Shown: positions 1 through 8,237 of the stretch, piece after piece
How the letters are laid out: each line of letters begins with the position of its first letter
How positions within the stretch are numbered: the stretch's first letter is position 1
From: JAUILH01 sp965230535
Lineage (GTDB): Bacteria; Bacteroidota; Bacteroidia; Flavobacteriales_D; JAUILH01
Assembly (NCBI GenBank): GCA_965230535.1
Contig: OZ246009.1
Location: 682,001-746,000, forward strand
DNA: 64,000 nt
Reading direction: 5' to 3'
Program-made: the position numbers and the translations under genes
Notes under the pieces: generated by a model
The model's database searches: none
What the model was told of the DNA's origin: nothing
What the model saw: the letters and a program-made list of their open reading frames with translations, nothing else

Positions 1-994
1 GCACTATCTTGCCATCATTAACACTCAGTTTTATAAGAATGTCGCCACAATATTTCACAGAATATTGATTCAATATGGCTTCAAGATTGGATAAAGCCTT
101 ACCCATCCCAATTTCAGGTAGCGGACTCATGTCCTCATAAAACACATGAATCAAATCTTCTCTCATCGCAGGCTCTAATGGCTCTGGTTCAATTTCAGGG
201 ATTTCTTCGACTGGACGTCTTCCGGTTTTCAGATAATAAATATGATCGTGTAAATCACTAATAGAATCTTCCAGGTTCTCGATCTCCCTGTTGTGAGCCC
301 TCTCCATTTTCCATATATCGACTTTGTGCTTGTCAAGTGTCTCAAAGTATTGTTTGAGTAAATTATTTTCACTGTCATCTTTTAGAGAAGAGAGTTTTGG
401 ACCTATGTAGGTACTCGGTTCAATCAAGTTCAAAGAAGCTCCTGAGATACGTCTGTTTCCCGAACTGTATTTGGTGATAAGGTGCCCATTCTTAATGTCA
501 TCATAAGCTAATTTGGAGTAAAAGCTATACCTCTTAGGACTCAAATTAAATCTTGATCCATTGGGGGACAACAATTCTACCTGCTTCATGTCATTATTGG
601 AGAAAACAGATAAATACACGGAGTCATTTCTGCTCTTCTTGCGTTTTGCAATGCGAACATCCATCATATAGGAATTGCCCATCTTTTTGTATCCGTAAAT
701 TCTAAGATGAATGGCTTTGTCCACAATGTCATACTCACCTTCAGCAATGGTGTTTACGTCAAAATGATAGTCGGGGTGATGAAGTGTCATGGTATCATTA
801 AGCGCTCTAAGATCAACTTTTTTGAAGCGAGCGAAACCCCATCTGTCGGTTACGATTGTACTGGTTGATGGCAGACCAACAATAACGCCTTGAATAGGGT
901 CGTTTGAAGCAACGTCTTTAACTTGAATTCGAAGGTCAAAATCGGCACTTGCCTGTAGAGGTAGTAGAAGGAATATTAAGATGAATTTTAGCAT
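1..994 (-). CDS. Exported hypothetical protein, 3' end outside the window
   Basis: An open frame runs from an ATG at 994 off the left edge (331 codons, no stop). The start MLKFILIFLLLPLQASA is a signal peptide. Next comes a stretch resembling a carboxypeptidase-regulatory-like beta domain (about residues 18-60, with 'PIQGVIVGLPSTSTIVTD'), a middle of unknown fold, and a charged, probably coiled-coil segment around residues 220-260 followed by a proline/glutamate-rich linker. The last visible residues ('CGDILIKLSVNDGKIV') resemble the core strand of a TonB C-terminal domain ('GKVYVEFVxxxDGKV'); this is an inference from a short match. An in-frame ATG at 1021 would add nine residues ahead of the signal peptide and is less likely. 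I do not recognise a named family. Confidence 0.75.
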   Translation of the reverse strand, partial: MLKFILIFLLLPLQASADFDLRIQVKDVASNDPIQGVIVGLPSTSTIVTDRWGFARFKKVDLRALNDTMTLHHPDYHFDVNTIAEGEYDIVDKAIHLRIYGYKKMGNSYMMDVRIAKRKKSRNDSVYLSVFSNNDMKQVELLSPNGSRFNLSPKRYSFYSKLAYDDIKNGHLITKYSSGNRRISGASLNLIEPSTYIGPKLSSLKDDSENNLLKQYFETLDKHKVDIWKMERAHNREIENLEDSISDLHDHIYYLKTGRRPVEEIPEIEPEPLEPAMREDLIHVFYEDMSPLPEIGMGKALSNLEAILNQYSVKYCGDILIKLSVNDGKIV

Positions 995-1054
995 AAAAGT
1001 GTTTATACTGGGATGTGTCATCTTCGGAAAATCCATAAAATATTTGGGCTGTAA

Positions 1055-1399
1055 CTAGCCGCCAACGCGCTTAACACCATATCCCCAGTCACTTAAGAGT
1101 TTCATAACTTTGTCTCTTACCTCCCCCTGAATGATGATTTCTCCATCTTTGGCCGACCCGCCAACGCCACATTTTGATTTCAGATCTTTTGCCAGACCTT
1201 TTAGGTCGTCTTCAGTACCTACAAAACCCTCTATTACTGTAGCTACTTTTCCCTTTCTGCCTTTGCGATCTATTAATACACGCAGGGTTTGTTCACCGGG
1301 TTCGAGCGTATCTTCTTCCAGTTCGTCATCATGATCGTATGAGAAATCCGGATTGGTAGAATAGACTACATTAATCCTCTGTTTTTTGTTTTTTCCCAT
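1055..1399 (-). CDS. yciH: SUI1/YciH-family translation initiation factor
   Basis: A 114-residue protein with an acidic N-terminal tail (residues 1-45) and a SUI1 domain (about 46-114). The domain carries the typical order: a lysine/arginine-rich strand ('DRKGRKGKVATVIEGF'), a helix with 'DLKGLAKDLKSKCGVGG', the strand 'DGEIIIQGEVRD' and a C-terminal 'LLSDWGYGVKRVGG'. The family is related to eukaryotic eIF1 and binds near the ribosomal P site; its bacterial role is poorly defined. The start codon lies 29 bases inside the end of the upstream DUF389 gene, so the two are probably co-transcribed. Confidence 0.9.
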   Translation of the reverse strand: MGKNKKQRINVVYSTNPDFSYDHDDELEEDTLEPGEQTLRVLIDRKGRKGKVATVIEGFVGTEDDLKGLAKDLKSKCGVGGSAKDGEIIIQGEVRDKVMKLLSDWGYGVKRVGG

Positions 1400-2888
1400 G
1401 GTTCAAATCTATTACTCTAATGTTCTTTCTGTTGAGATCAGCTTTCAGCCAACGAGTTAATTTCCCTGTTTCAATTTGGCGTAAAGAGTCGCTCAAATAC
1501 GGTTTCCATTCAACTGTAAACAGGGCCACAGTATCTGTTCTTCTTCCCGAATTTTCAAATCCAAGGGAGTAGGTGAAACGTTTCACATCCGGAAAGGTCA
1601 CGTCAATTTCAGCTCTCAATTTCTTAACTTTTGAAGACGTGATGTCCTTATATGCTTTTAGCAATTTCTTCTGCTGATGGATCATGGTTTCATTCAGATC
1701 AATCTCGCGTTTCAGTTCATCTTTTTCACTTCTGTGTCTCTCTTCCAGTGCGATTCTGTCTTCAAAAGAGAAGGCTTTTTCTTCCTTTAATAAGTCTGTT
1801 TTATCAATGTCCAGAATGGTATTGTGAAGATCGTAATCGGCCAATTTTCTTTCCCATTGTTCTACTATGATTGGAGGAACGAAATTGTCCTCTCTAAATT
1901 CAATGTGAATGATATTGACAGTGTCGCCATGCATGTATTCCAAATCCACATGCTTCACTCTGGCGTAACCTTCAATCTCCTGAGCAATGAATTCCTGTGA
2001 GTTCCTTTTGAAGCTGTTTTCCTGCATTACAAAGTAAAACTTGTAAACAGAAGGGATCAATACCAACAGCATGAAAACACCAATGTAAATCTTTACTTTT
2101 CTCTCGGTTTTAGGATTCACAAATTCCTTCAATGGGAACCTGAGGTAACGAATAACAATGAGTGTTGCCAGACAAATCAATATCGAGTTAATGATAAACA
2201 GATAAAGCGCGTTGGCCATCAAACCAAAGTTGCCATTGGCCAGCATAAAACCTGCCGAACATAAAGGGGGCATTAGGGCCGTTGCAATGGCAACTCCCGA
2301 AATTACCGTCATTGATTTCCCTTTTTTTGTAGCTGCAATGATACCCGCAAACCCACCGAAAAGTGCAATCAATACATCTCTGAAATCCGGTTCTGTCCTG
2401 GCCAGAATTTGTGCGCTCGGTTCTTTGAAAGGACTGATAACAAAGTAAATCCAGCTCACCAGAATACTGATGCCGATCATAACACCAAAGTTCACGAGGG
2501 ATTTCATGAGAAGTTTGAAGTCGTTTGTACCAACAGCCAAACCAATTCCTTTGATCGGTCCCATTAATGGAGAAATTAACATGGCCCCAATAACAACAGC
2601 CACACTATCTGCATCCAAACCAATAGATGCCACAAATATGGAGAAGATTAAAACCCATACGTTGTGACCTTTGAATTCAATTTCGTCCTGAATTTCTGAA
2701 ATGGTGCCAGCTACGTCCGTGTCTTCACGAATATTTAGGGTAGACTTCACAAAGCCCCAAAGACTCTTGGGAACCTTTTTTAAATCTTCCGGATTAAATT
2801 CAATCTTGGTCGGGTCTCTTTCAACCTTGTCCATGTCATCGGGTGCTTGCTCTCGATTGGAATATGTCTCTTCTCTCTCTTCGCTCAT
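1371..2888 (-). CDS. DUF389 (TIGR00341-like) multipass membrane protein
   Basis: A 505-residue protein. A hydrophilic N-terminus (1-70) is followed by a multipass membrane region (about 75-285) with signatures of the DUF389 family, such as 'SIGLDADSVAVVIGAMLISPLMGP' (positions about 88-111) and 'ATALMPPLCSAGF'. The C-terminal 200 residues are soluble, charged and partly coiled coil ('EERHRSEKDELKREIDLNE'). The family has no established function; a transport or stress role would be speculation. The end overlaps the start of the SUI1 gene by 29 bases. Confidence 0.85.
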   Translation of the reverse strand: MSEEREETYSNREQAPDDMDKVERDPTKIEFNPEDLKKVPKSLWGFVKSTLNIREDTDVAGTISEIQDEIEFKGHNVWVLIFSIFVASIGLDADSVAVVIGAMLISPLMGPIKGIGLAVGTNDFKLLMKSLVNFGVMIGISILVSWIYFVISPFKEPSAQILARTEPDFRDVLIALFGGFAGIIAATKKGKSMTVISGVAIATALMPPLCSAGFMLANGNFGLMANALYLFIINSILICLATLIVIRYLRFPLKEFVNPKTERKVKIYIGVFMLLVLIPSVYKFYFVMQENSFKRNSQEFIAQEIEGYARVKHVDLEYMHGDTVNIIHIEFREDNFVPPIIVEQWERKLADYDLHNTILDIDKTDLLKEEKAFSFEDRIALEERHRSEKDELKREIDLNETMIHQQKKLLKAYKDITSSKVKKLRAEIDVTFPDVKRFTYSLGFENSGRRTDTVALFTVEWKPYLSDSLRQIETGKLTRWLKADLNRKNIRVIDLNHGKKQKTED

Positions 2889-2931
2889 TTCAATTGAATC
2901 ACACTAATATATGCATAATTGCAATTTAGCT

Positions 2932-5154
2932 TCAATTGTTGTCGATTATTTGTTGAATCCGTTCGAGCGATTGCAGATTTCCATTGATAGATAGCGATTC
3001 TATGATTCTCTTTTTTTCGAGGGCGGTCAAATGCCAACTCATGGAAATATCCTCATCAGGGTGTTTCAATAGGTCAAAATGAACAATTTCCGTTGGGTGA
3101 TCGAAATGAGATAAAAATTCATTCATGATTTGATCGTTGGAATAATCCTGAGTCTTAAACACATTGCCATAAACGTTGCTGAAAGGTGCAAATACACGTC
3201 TCAATAAAGAACCCGAATTATGATGTTCTCCGGTAAACGCCTTGGTACGGTCGCGAATTTGAATGATGACTACACCAGAAGTGTTTTCCTGAATCCAGTT
3301 TTTAAATACGCTTAGGTACTGAACAGCATCTTTTACACCGTAATTGTCGCGTAAACCGGCATCCATTACTTCAATGCTGGGTGAGCTGGGTAGACTTACC
3401 ATTGGAAACACGTATGGGAAAGTGGCATTCATTCTCAGAGCAGAACTGTATCTTAATTCATCGGCGCCCTGGGATCTAAATAAATCTCTGAGTTCAATGT
3501 TTTCAATTTGGCTGTCTTCCGATCGGCTGTGACACATGTAGGACAAATGACTGGATGAAATCAAAAGTCGCCTACCGTCATTAACAACCGTTGGTGCCAG
3601 GATAATCCGTGGGGCTTTCCCCTGAAGTACAAACTCATCAAAATAGCTCAAAGGTTTATTGAACAGGTCTCCGGTATTCTGGTTAAGGTTGTTCTCAAAC
3701 ATGTAAGCCCTGTCTTTGGTGTAGCTCATGTTATTGTATTCGAAGGACTGAATTCTTGGAAACAAATCTGAAGTGGCTATGGTAAACGAAATGCTGTTGA
3801 GCAGATCCTTGCTAAGTTGGTTTTTATGGCCCGAATCAAATCTGTTTTGTTGATCGGATAAATCGTCTTCTATGCTCAGCGATCTGAAGTAGGCTGCACC
3901 TATCATTCCACCCGAAGAGCCTGTGATAAGTTTGGTTTGTTTCATGAATTGTCCTTCAGATTCCTGATCTATTTTCTGAAGCGTATGAAACGTCCATAAA
4001 CTCGATCTCAACCCACCACCACTGCAATTCACAATGATCAATTTTGGCTTTTCAAGTCCGGTTTGAGTCTTCCATTGGTTGAGCGCATTGATTTCCATGG
4101 CAATGTCCTTTTGCAGGCGATCCATGTCCGGATCAAAATCGTAGGCATTATAGTCTGCTAGAGCGACTTCATAGTTCAGACCATAAGCATGATTCTTAAA
4201 GCGCATGAAATCGTATTGGTTGGTAGCCAGATTAACCAGAGCAATTAAAGCAATAATGATTGTGGTAGTCCACCCTTTAAACCAGGTGTACATCACACTA
4301 ATGAGCATCAGGGTGATGGTGAAAAGAAGAAAGATGCTGGCACCTGCCGGAATTCGAATAATCTCATACTCTTTAAATGTGCCCAAAATGATAAATGATG
4401 CCACACTGATAATCTCGAACCTAGTGGCATTGATGCTGTTTTGAGACAGGACTTGCTTGAGAAGATCATTGCTGTAATGAGAAACATCTCTTGCTAAATT
4501 GATGTCTTTCATACCGGATATATAGGATCTAACGTGCCATTCCTGCTCCTGGAAGAAAGCTTTGTACCATGGCTTTTTGTTATGAATTGGTGATTCAAAG
4601 GCTTCCGGCTCCTGTTCTTTGTTTAGTTTTTTGAGGTCTGTATTTGTTCTAAAAAAGTAGAGGTAGCTCATGACCAAGAATAACAGACATCCTCCCAAAA
4701 AAGAAAGCATTTCCAAAATGATCAATCCCGTACTTTGAAGTTCGTTGACAGATAGAAAAATGCTGGTTTGGTAAATGTAGACAATCGTGAAAATAAGGGG
4801 AATGACACTGTTGTTGAGACTGAATTTGTAAAAAGGTCGGGCAACGGTGGCAATAAACCTGAACTTTCCTCCATACATGATGTAGCTGTATATGTTGAAA
4901 GCCATGATGAATCCACCATACGAAAAGCCCATAATGGCAAACGAAAGCGGGTCGATCTCTCCCAAGTATTCGGGAGCTAAGAATAGATAAGGAATGCCAT
5001 ATTTTGTTCCGATCAGTCCTGTCACGAAAGCAAATAAAATGCCCCATGAGAGTACGTTAAAGTGGTTACGTTTTAAATGAAGTAATAGTAATTGGGTCGG
5101 AAAAAAATACAGAACTCGCTTAAGTAAGGATGGATGCTCGTGAGTATCGCTCAT
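2932..5154 (-). CDS. Membrane-anchored patatin-like phospholipase
   Basis: A 740-residue protein with two parts. The first about 315 residues hold several hydrophobic segments (about 35-60, 72-95, 115-130, 143-168, 245-260, 268-312), so it is a polytopic membrane protein. The rest is a patatin-like hydrolase domain. The oxyanion loop is SGGGLRS (378-384), the nucleophile elbow is GSSGG (412-416, Ser414) and the catalytic dyad aspartate is in DAG (598-600). Patatins are Ser-Asp lipid acyl hydrolases; the acyl-lipid substrate cannot be read from sequence. The stop lies 43 bases upstream of the DUF389 start on the same strand. Confidence 0.82.
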   Translation of the reverse strand: MSDTHEHPSLLKRVLYFFPTQLLLLHLKRNHFNVLSWGILFAFVTGLIGTKYGIPYLFLAPEYLGEIDPLSFAIMGFSYGGFIMAFNIYSYIMYGGKFRFIATVARPFYKFSLNNSVIPLIFTIVYIYQTSIFLSVNELQSTGLIILEMLSFLGGCLLFLVMSYLYFFRTNTDLKKLNKEQEPEAFESPIHNKKPWYKAFFQEQEWHVRSYISGMKDINLARDVSHYSNDLLKQVLSQNSINATRFEIISVASFIILGTFKEYEIIRIPAGASIFLLFTITLMLISVMYTWFKGWTTTIIIALIALVNLATNQYDFMRFKNHAYGLNYEVALADYNAYDFDPDMDRLQKDIAMEINALNQWKTQTGLEKPKLIIVNCSGGGLRSSLWTFHTLQKIDQESEGQFMKQTKLITGSSGGMIGAAYFRSLSIEDDLSDQQNRFDSGHKNQLSKDLLNSISFTIATSDLFPRIQSFEYNNMSYTKDRAYMFENNLNQNTGDLFNKPLSYFDEFVLQGKAPRIILAPTVVNDGRRLLISSSHLSYMCHSRSEDSQIENIELRDLFRSQGADELRYSSALRMNATFPYVFPMVSLPSSPSIEVMDAGLRDNYGVKDAVQYLSVFKNWIQENTSGVVIIQIRDRTKAFTGEHHNSGSLLRRVFAPFSNVYGNVFKTQDYSNDQIMNEFLSHFDHPTEIVHFDLLKHPDEDISMSWHLTALEKKRIIESLSINGNLQSLERIQQIIDNN

Positions 5155-5259
5155 TTAAAGGTCTGTGTTTTTTATAGTGTACGGGATTTCGAGGGAAAAA
5201 GTTGTGCGTTTTGAGGGATTAATTTTATCATTTAATCAAGTGATATCGGATTTGCCATG

Positions 5260-6249
5260 TTAAGCTATGTTTTTACCATATTTCCGCGGAGTATCTCCGG
5301 TTAAAGATTTGAAAAATCGAATGAATGCACTGCTTTCAGAAAACCCAAGTAAATAACTGATCTCTTCTATGCTTTTTTGTCCTTCTTCCAGGTAAGTCTT
5401 TGATAACCTTAATTGAAGTTCGTATTCAATTTCTTTGTAGGATGTATTGAGTGCTTTTAGTTGACGTTGAAGCGTTCTTGTCGAGACATTCAGATGCCCG
5501 GCAGCTTTTTGGATCGGGACTCTGCTGGGTTTGTGAGACAAGATGCACTTTTTCAATTCATACACTAAAGTGTTTTCACTTTTCAACTTAGCCATTTCGT
5601 CTTCAACCTTGTCTTTTAAGCTCTCCAGAAGTCCAAGTCGAACGGTTTTGGCGTGATTAAAAATCTGTTTTTCAAAGAAGATTTCGGTTTTAGGCTGGTT
5701 AAAGAATAAGCTACAATTGAAAGTGCGGTAGTATTCGCTTAGGGATTTTGGTTTAGGCGTTTCGAAATGAATCTTTACCGGATAGTAATTCCGTTGGGTG
5801 TAGGTAACTAATGATTTTAAGCAGGAAAGTAGAGTGAGGTCCAGAATTTGCTTTTTGGCATGATGTTGATGAATTTTCCAATTGGGATTCTCTTCAAAAA
5901 CAACAGAATAGTAATCGTCTGTTTTGTTCAGTGAGGACTCCAGAGCATCACTGATCAATCTTGAATATTCTACGGCATTTTCAAAGGCATCTTCAAGCGT
6001 GTCGCTGTACTGCATGATATTGTTGACGTAAGCTGTGACTTTTAGAGAAATGTGTTCACCAATATGAAGTCCAAGGTTTTCGTCATCCAGTTCCTGGCCA
6101 ATGAGGTTTATCCACTCCACGGTGGTTTCATAACTGATGTGTTTGTGTTTTTGAAGTTCGTTTGCAGCTTCTTCAAAATGACTTGTATTGGCGCCTTTTA
6201 GATTGGCATATTCAATGAGATCGGCTAGAATGGAAGAGGAAAAATACAT
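5260..6249 (-). CDS. AraC-family transcriptional regulator
   Basis: A regulator of 329 residues from the ATG at 6249. The N-terminal two thirds resemble the arabinose-binding-like sensor domain found in OruR/ArgR-type AraC regulators. The C-terminal 100 residues form the double helix-turn-helix domain: 'VPIQKAAGHLNVSTRTLQRQ' for the first and 'IEEISYLLGFSESSAFIRFF' for the second, then 'TGDTPRKYG'. A longer frame from 6267 exists, but the promoter -7 box (6254-6261) falls inside that extension, so 6249 is preferred. It is divergent from the DUF1801 gene, which may be its target. Confidence 0.85.
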   Translation of the reverse strand: MYFSSSILADLIEYANLKGANTSHFEEAANELQKHKHISYETTVEWINLIGQELDDENLGLHIGEHISLKVTAYVNNIMQYSDTLEDAFENAVEYSRLISDALESSLNKTDDYYSVVFEENPNWKIHQHHAKKQILDLTLLSCLKSLVTYTQRNYYPVKIHFETPKPKSLSEYYRTFNCSLFFNQPKTEIFFEKQIFNHAKTVRLGLLESLKDKVEDEMAKLKSENTLVYELKKCILSHKPSRVPIQKAAGHLNVSTRTLQRQLKALNTSYKEIEYELQLRLSKTYLEEGQKSIEEISYLLGFSESSAFIRFFKSLTGDTPRKYGKNIA

Positions 6250-6253
6250 GCCG

Positions 6254-6285
6254 CAAATATGGCGCAAAATGTCAATTGATTCAAA
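6254..6285 (-). promoter_or_regulatory. Putative Bacteroidota-type promoter of the AraC gene
   Basis: On the minus strand TTTG (plus-strand 6282-6285) is followed after 20 bases by CATATTTG (plus-strand 6254-6261), one mismatch from TAnnTTTG. Only four bases separate the box from the ATG at 6249, so the leader would be extremely short. It overlaps the divergent promoter of the DUF1801 gene. Confidence 0.5.
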
Positions 6286-6304
6286 ATGAACCGATCTAAA
6301 TTTG
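6276..6304 (+). promoter_or_regulatory. Putative Bacteroidota-type promoter of the DUF1801 gene
   Basis: TTG (6276-6278), an 18-base spacer and TAAATTTG (6297-6304), an exact match to TAnnTTTG. The ATG of the DUF1801 gene follows 38 bases later. Confidence 0.6.
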
Positions 6305-6342
6305 CACTCAGGTCAAGATTTTAAATTATAAAAACAAAAAAT

Positions 6343-6693
6343 ATGACAGCAATTAAGGATAAAGAAATAGAGACTTATGTTAATGGTTTGAGCGATTTTC
6401 AAAAAGAAATTGTGATGGCCGTAAGAGAAGCTGTTCTAAATGCAGATGAGCGTATGAAAGAAGCTATAAAATGGGGTAGCATTGCGTTTTATCATAACAA
6501 GAACATTTGCGGATTTAGAGTGGCAAAAGCTCACGTGACTTTGCTTTTTATGGAAGGTGCCTCATTGAAAACGCCAAACATGTTATCAGGAACAGGTGCA
6601 AAGGCAAGAACTGTGAAGTACACTAAATTGGAAGATGTAGATGCAACTGCTTTGAAGAAGTTGGTTCAGGAATCTTTAGGATTGGGAATGTGA
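6343..6693 (+). CDS. DUF1801 (YdhG-like) small protein
   Basis: A 116-residue cytosolic protein without signal peptide or membrane segment. It has the DUF1801 pattern: an early 'LSDFQKEIVMAVREAV' helix, then 'EAIKWGSIAFYHNKNICGFRVAKAHVTLLFMEG' (positions about 41-73, core 'IKWG') and a C-terminal helix after 'RTVKYTKLEDV'. The fold is known from structures but no biochemical role is firmly established. The gene stands alone, divergent from the AraC regulator and tail-to-tail, one base apart, with the arginase-family gene. Confidence 0.85.
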   Translation: MTAIKDKEIETYVNGLSDFQKEIVMAVREAVLNADERMKEAIKWGSIAFYHNKNICGFRVAKAHVTLLFMEGASLKTPNMLSGTGAKARTVKYTKLEDVDATALKKLVQESLGLGM

Positions 6694-6694
6694 G

Positions 6695-7690
6695 TTAGCA
6701 ATTCTTCACAAAATCCACCACCAGATAAGCCAGAAGTTTTCCAACAGCATTCATTTCCTGAGCGTTTGTCGGAGCCCCCTCTGCCAAATGTAGGTAAGCC
6801 GGGTTCAGTTGTTTTGCGCATTCAATAAGGTAACGTCTGGCTTCAAATGTACTGATACCACATGGTGTAATGGCGCTGGTTGCTACATTTTCAATGCCAT
6901 CAAGATCCAGTTCTACACCACAGGGCGTTTTTCCAAAACGGCTTAACGCTCTGTTCAGAGCTTCTTCAAAAGAAATCTCTCGTCTCACAATGGCTTCATA
7001 ACTTGTATAGTCAAACTTGGACGGCACTCTGTCCAAAATATGCTCAGAGTTATATATTTCATGCAAGGCCAATACAAAATACTGATCCAGTAAACCTTCT
7101 GTTTTGGCATAGCTAAATCCATTACCGCTGTGTCTGCCTTCAAGGGCTCTGAAATCGGCATGCGGATCCAGGTTAATACAGTTGATGGATTTATTCAAAG
7201 CAAGGCTGCTCCCCTTGATTAGTCCGTAGCTATTGTTGTGTCCTCCACCAATTGCAATTGGGATTTTTCCTGCTTCACGGATGATCTGACAGGTTTTATA
7301 CACGCGCTCATCTAATTCGGACACCAGTTGTCTCAAGCGAGTCATGTCGGATGAAAGATCTAAATCTTTTGAGCGATCCATTAAGTCCTTACAGTTAATT
7401 TCCCCCAAAAGCAACAGATCATTTCCATTATAAAAACGATTGCTTTGCATGTTCAGGAATTTTTTTAAAAAAGCTTCCCAGGCATGTTGTGAGCCACCAT
7501 TTCCAAAATTGGCTCTCGGCCCTAAATCTTCAGGAATACCAAAGAGTACGAATTTGATGCCGTCCTTTTTGAGGTCCTCTTCCCAGTTATCTGAACAGAG
7601 CTGGATGGTTTCTCCAAGTTTGGTCTCGCCAACGCGCTTTGAAAGATAGCTGTTGAGTTGTTCAGAAGATAAAGTCAGTACGTTACTCAT
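6695..7690 (-). CDS. Arginase/formimidoylglutamase-family ureohydrolase
   Basis: A 331-residue member of the ureohydrolase superfamily, which hydrolyses guanidino or formimidoyl groups with a binuclear Mn centre. Metal-binding motifs are kept: GGGHN (148-152, His151), DPHAD (175-179, Asp175, His177, Asp179) and LDLDG (261-265, Asp262, Asp264). The substrate is uncertain: formimidoylglutamate, arginine or agmatine are possible, and no hut genes are next to it. Compare the protein at 49230-50399, which has the same fold but has lost the histidine ligands. Confidence 0.8.
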   Translation of the reverse strand: MSNVLTLSSEQLNSYLSKRVGETKLGETIQLCSDNWEEDLKKDGIKFVLFGIPEDLGPRANFGNGGSQHAWEAFLKKFLNMQSNRFYNGNDLLLLGEINCKDLMDRSKDLDLSSDMTRLRQLVSELDERVYKTCQIIREAGKIPIAIGGGHNNSYGLIKGSSLALNKSINCINLDPHADFRALEGRHSGNGFSYAKTEGLLDQYFVLALHEIYNSEHILDRVPSKFDYTSYEAIVRREISFEEALNRALSRFGKTPCGVELDLDGIENVATSAITPCGISTFEARRYLIECAKQLNPAYLHLAEGAPTNAQEMNAVGKLLAYLVVDFVKNC

Positions 7691-7694
7691 TTGG

Positions 7695-7726
7695 TTTGAT
7701 TATTGATATTGGATTCAGTAAATTTA
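7695..7726 (+). promoter_or_regulatory. Putative promoter of the lipoprotein at 7746
   Basis: TTTG (7695-7698), a 20-base spacer, then TAAATTTA (7719-7726), one base off TAnnTTTG. The ATG is 19 bases further on. It lies in the gap between two divergent genes. Confidence 0.45.
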
Positions 7727-7745
7727 AACAACAAAATTCGGTCTC

Positions 7746-8237
7746 ATGAAATATTCAATACTTCTTTTATCTCTTTTCTTCGGTATGTCTTGCAGCGCAC
7801 AAAAGGAAGCAAAAGTAAAACCTGCAGAGTCTTCGGTGGCTGTAAAACAATTGCCGGAAATCAATCAGAAAATGATCGCCTATGTAGAGAAGAATAAAGG
7901 CCGAAAAATTCTAAGAGGAGAATGTTGGGATGTGGTGAAAATGGCTCTCACAGAATCTGGTGCTAATTGGACGCCTCCAACAGATTTTGGGAAAGTCGTT
8001 GACTTAAAGAATGTCCTTCCGGGTGATGTTGTGATGTTTGAGAATACCGTCTTCAAAGGTGAAAACTACAGCCAGAGTTTTGGTGGACACTATGCAGTTG
8101 TTCATACAATTAATGATGATGGAACCATTCTATTGGCTCACCAGAATTATAATAAAGTGAGAAAAATTCGGTTCGATAAAATCACACCCGCCCATTTGGT
8201 GAAGGGAGAATTGACTTTCTTCAGGCCTCAGAAGTAG
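7746..8237 (+). CDS. Lipoprotein with papain-like (CHAP/BBC1-type) fold
   Basis: A 163-residue protein. Residues 1-16 form a lipoprotein signal with a lipobox at FGMSC (Cys16). The mature part has a cysteine in 'RGECWDVV' and a histidine in 'GGHYAVVH', spaced and surrounded as in the papain-like amidase/CHAP group ('PGDVVMFEN' precedes the histidine strand). It resembles the BBC1/AIM3 cysteine-proteinase-fold domain, but I cannot confirm catalytic activity. It probably sits in a membrane facing the periplasm. The stop is immediately adjacent to the stop of the convergent nadE gene. Confidence 0.65.
   Translation: MKYSILLLSLFFGMSCSAQKEAKVKPAESSVAVKQLPEINQKMIAYVEKNKGRKILRGECWDVVKMALTESGANWTPPTDFGKVVDLKNVLPGDVVMFENTVFKGENYSQSFGGHYAVVHTINDDGTILLAHQNYNKVRKIRFDKITPAHLVKGELTFFRPQK

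Noticed and set aside
4649..5047. 132-codon open frame inside the patatin gene
   Set aside because: It lies in another frame of a well-supported gene, is rich in His/Phe/Cys and has no domain signature.
6250..6267. ATG at 6267 as start of the AraC regulator
   Set aside because: The six extra residues are encoded across the likely -7 promoter box; the ATG at 6249 fits better.
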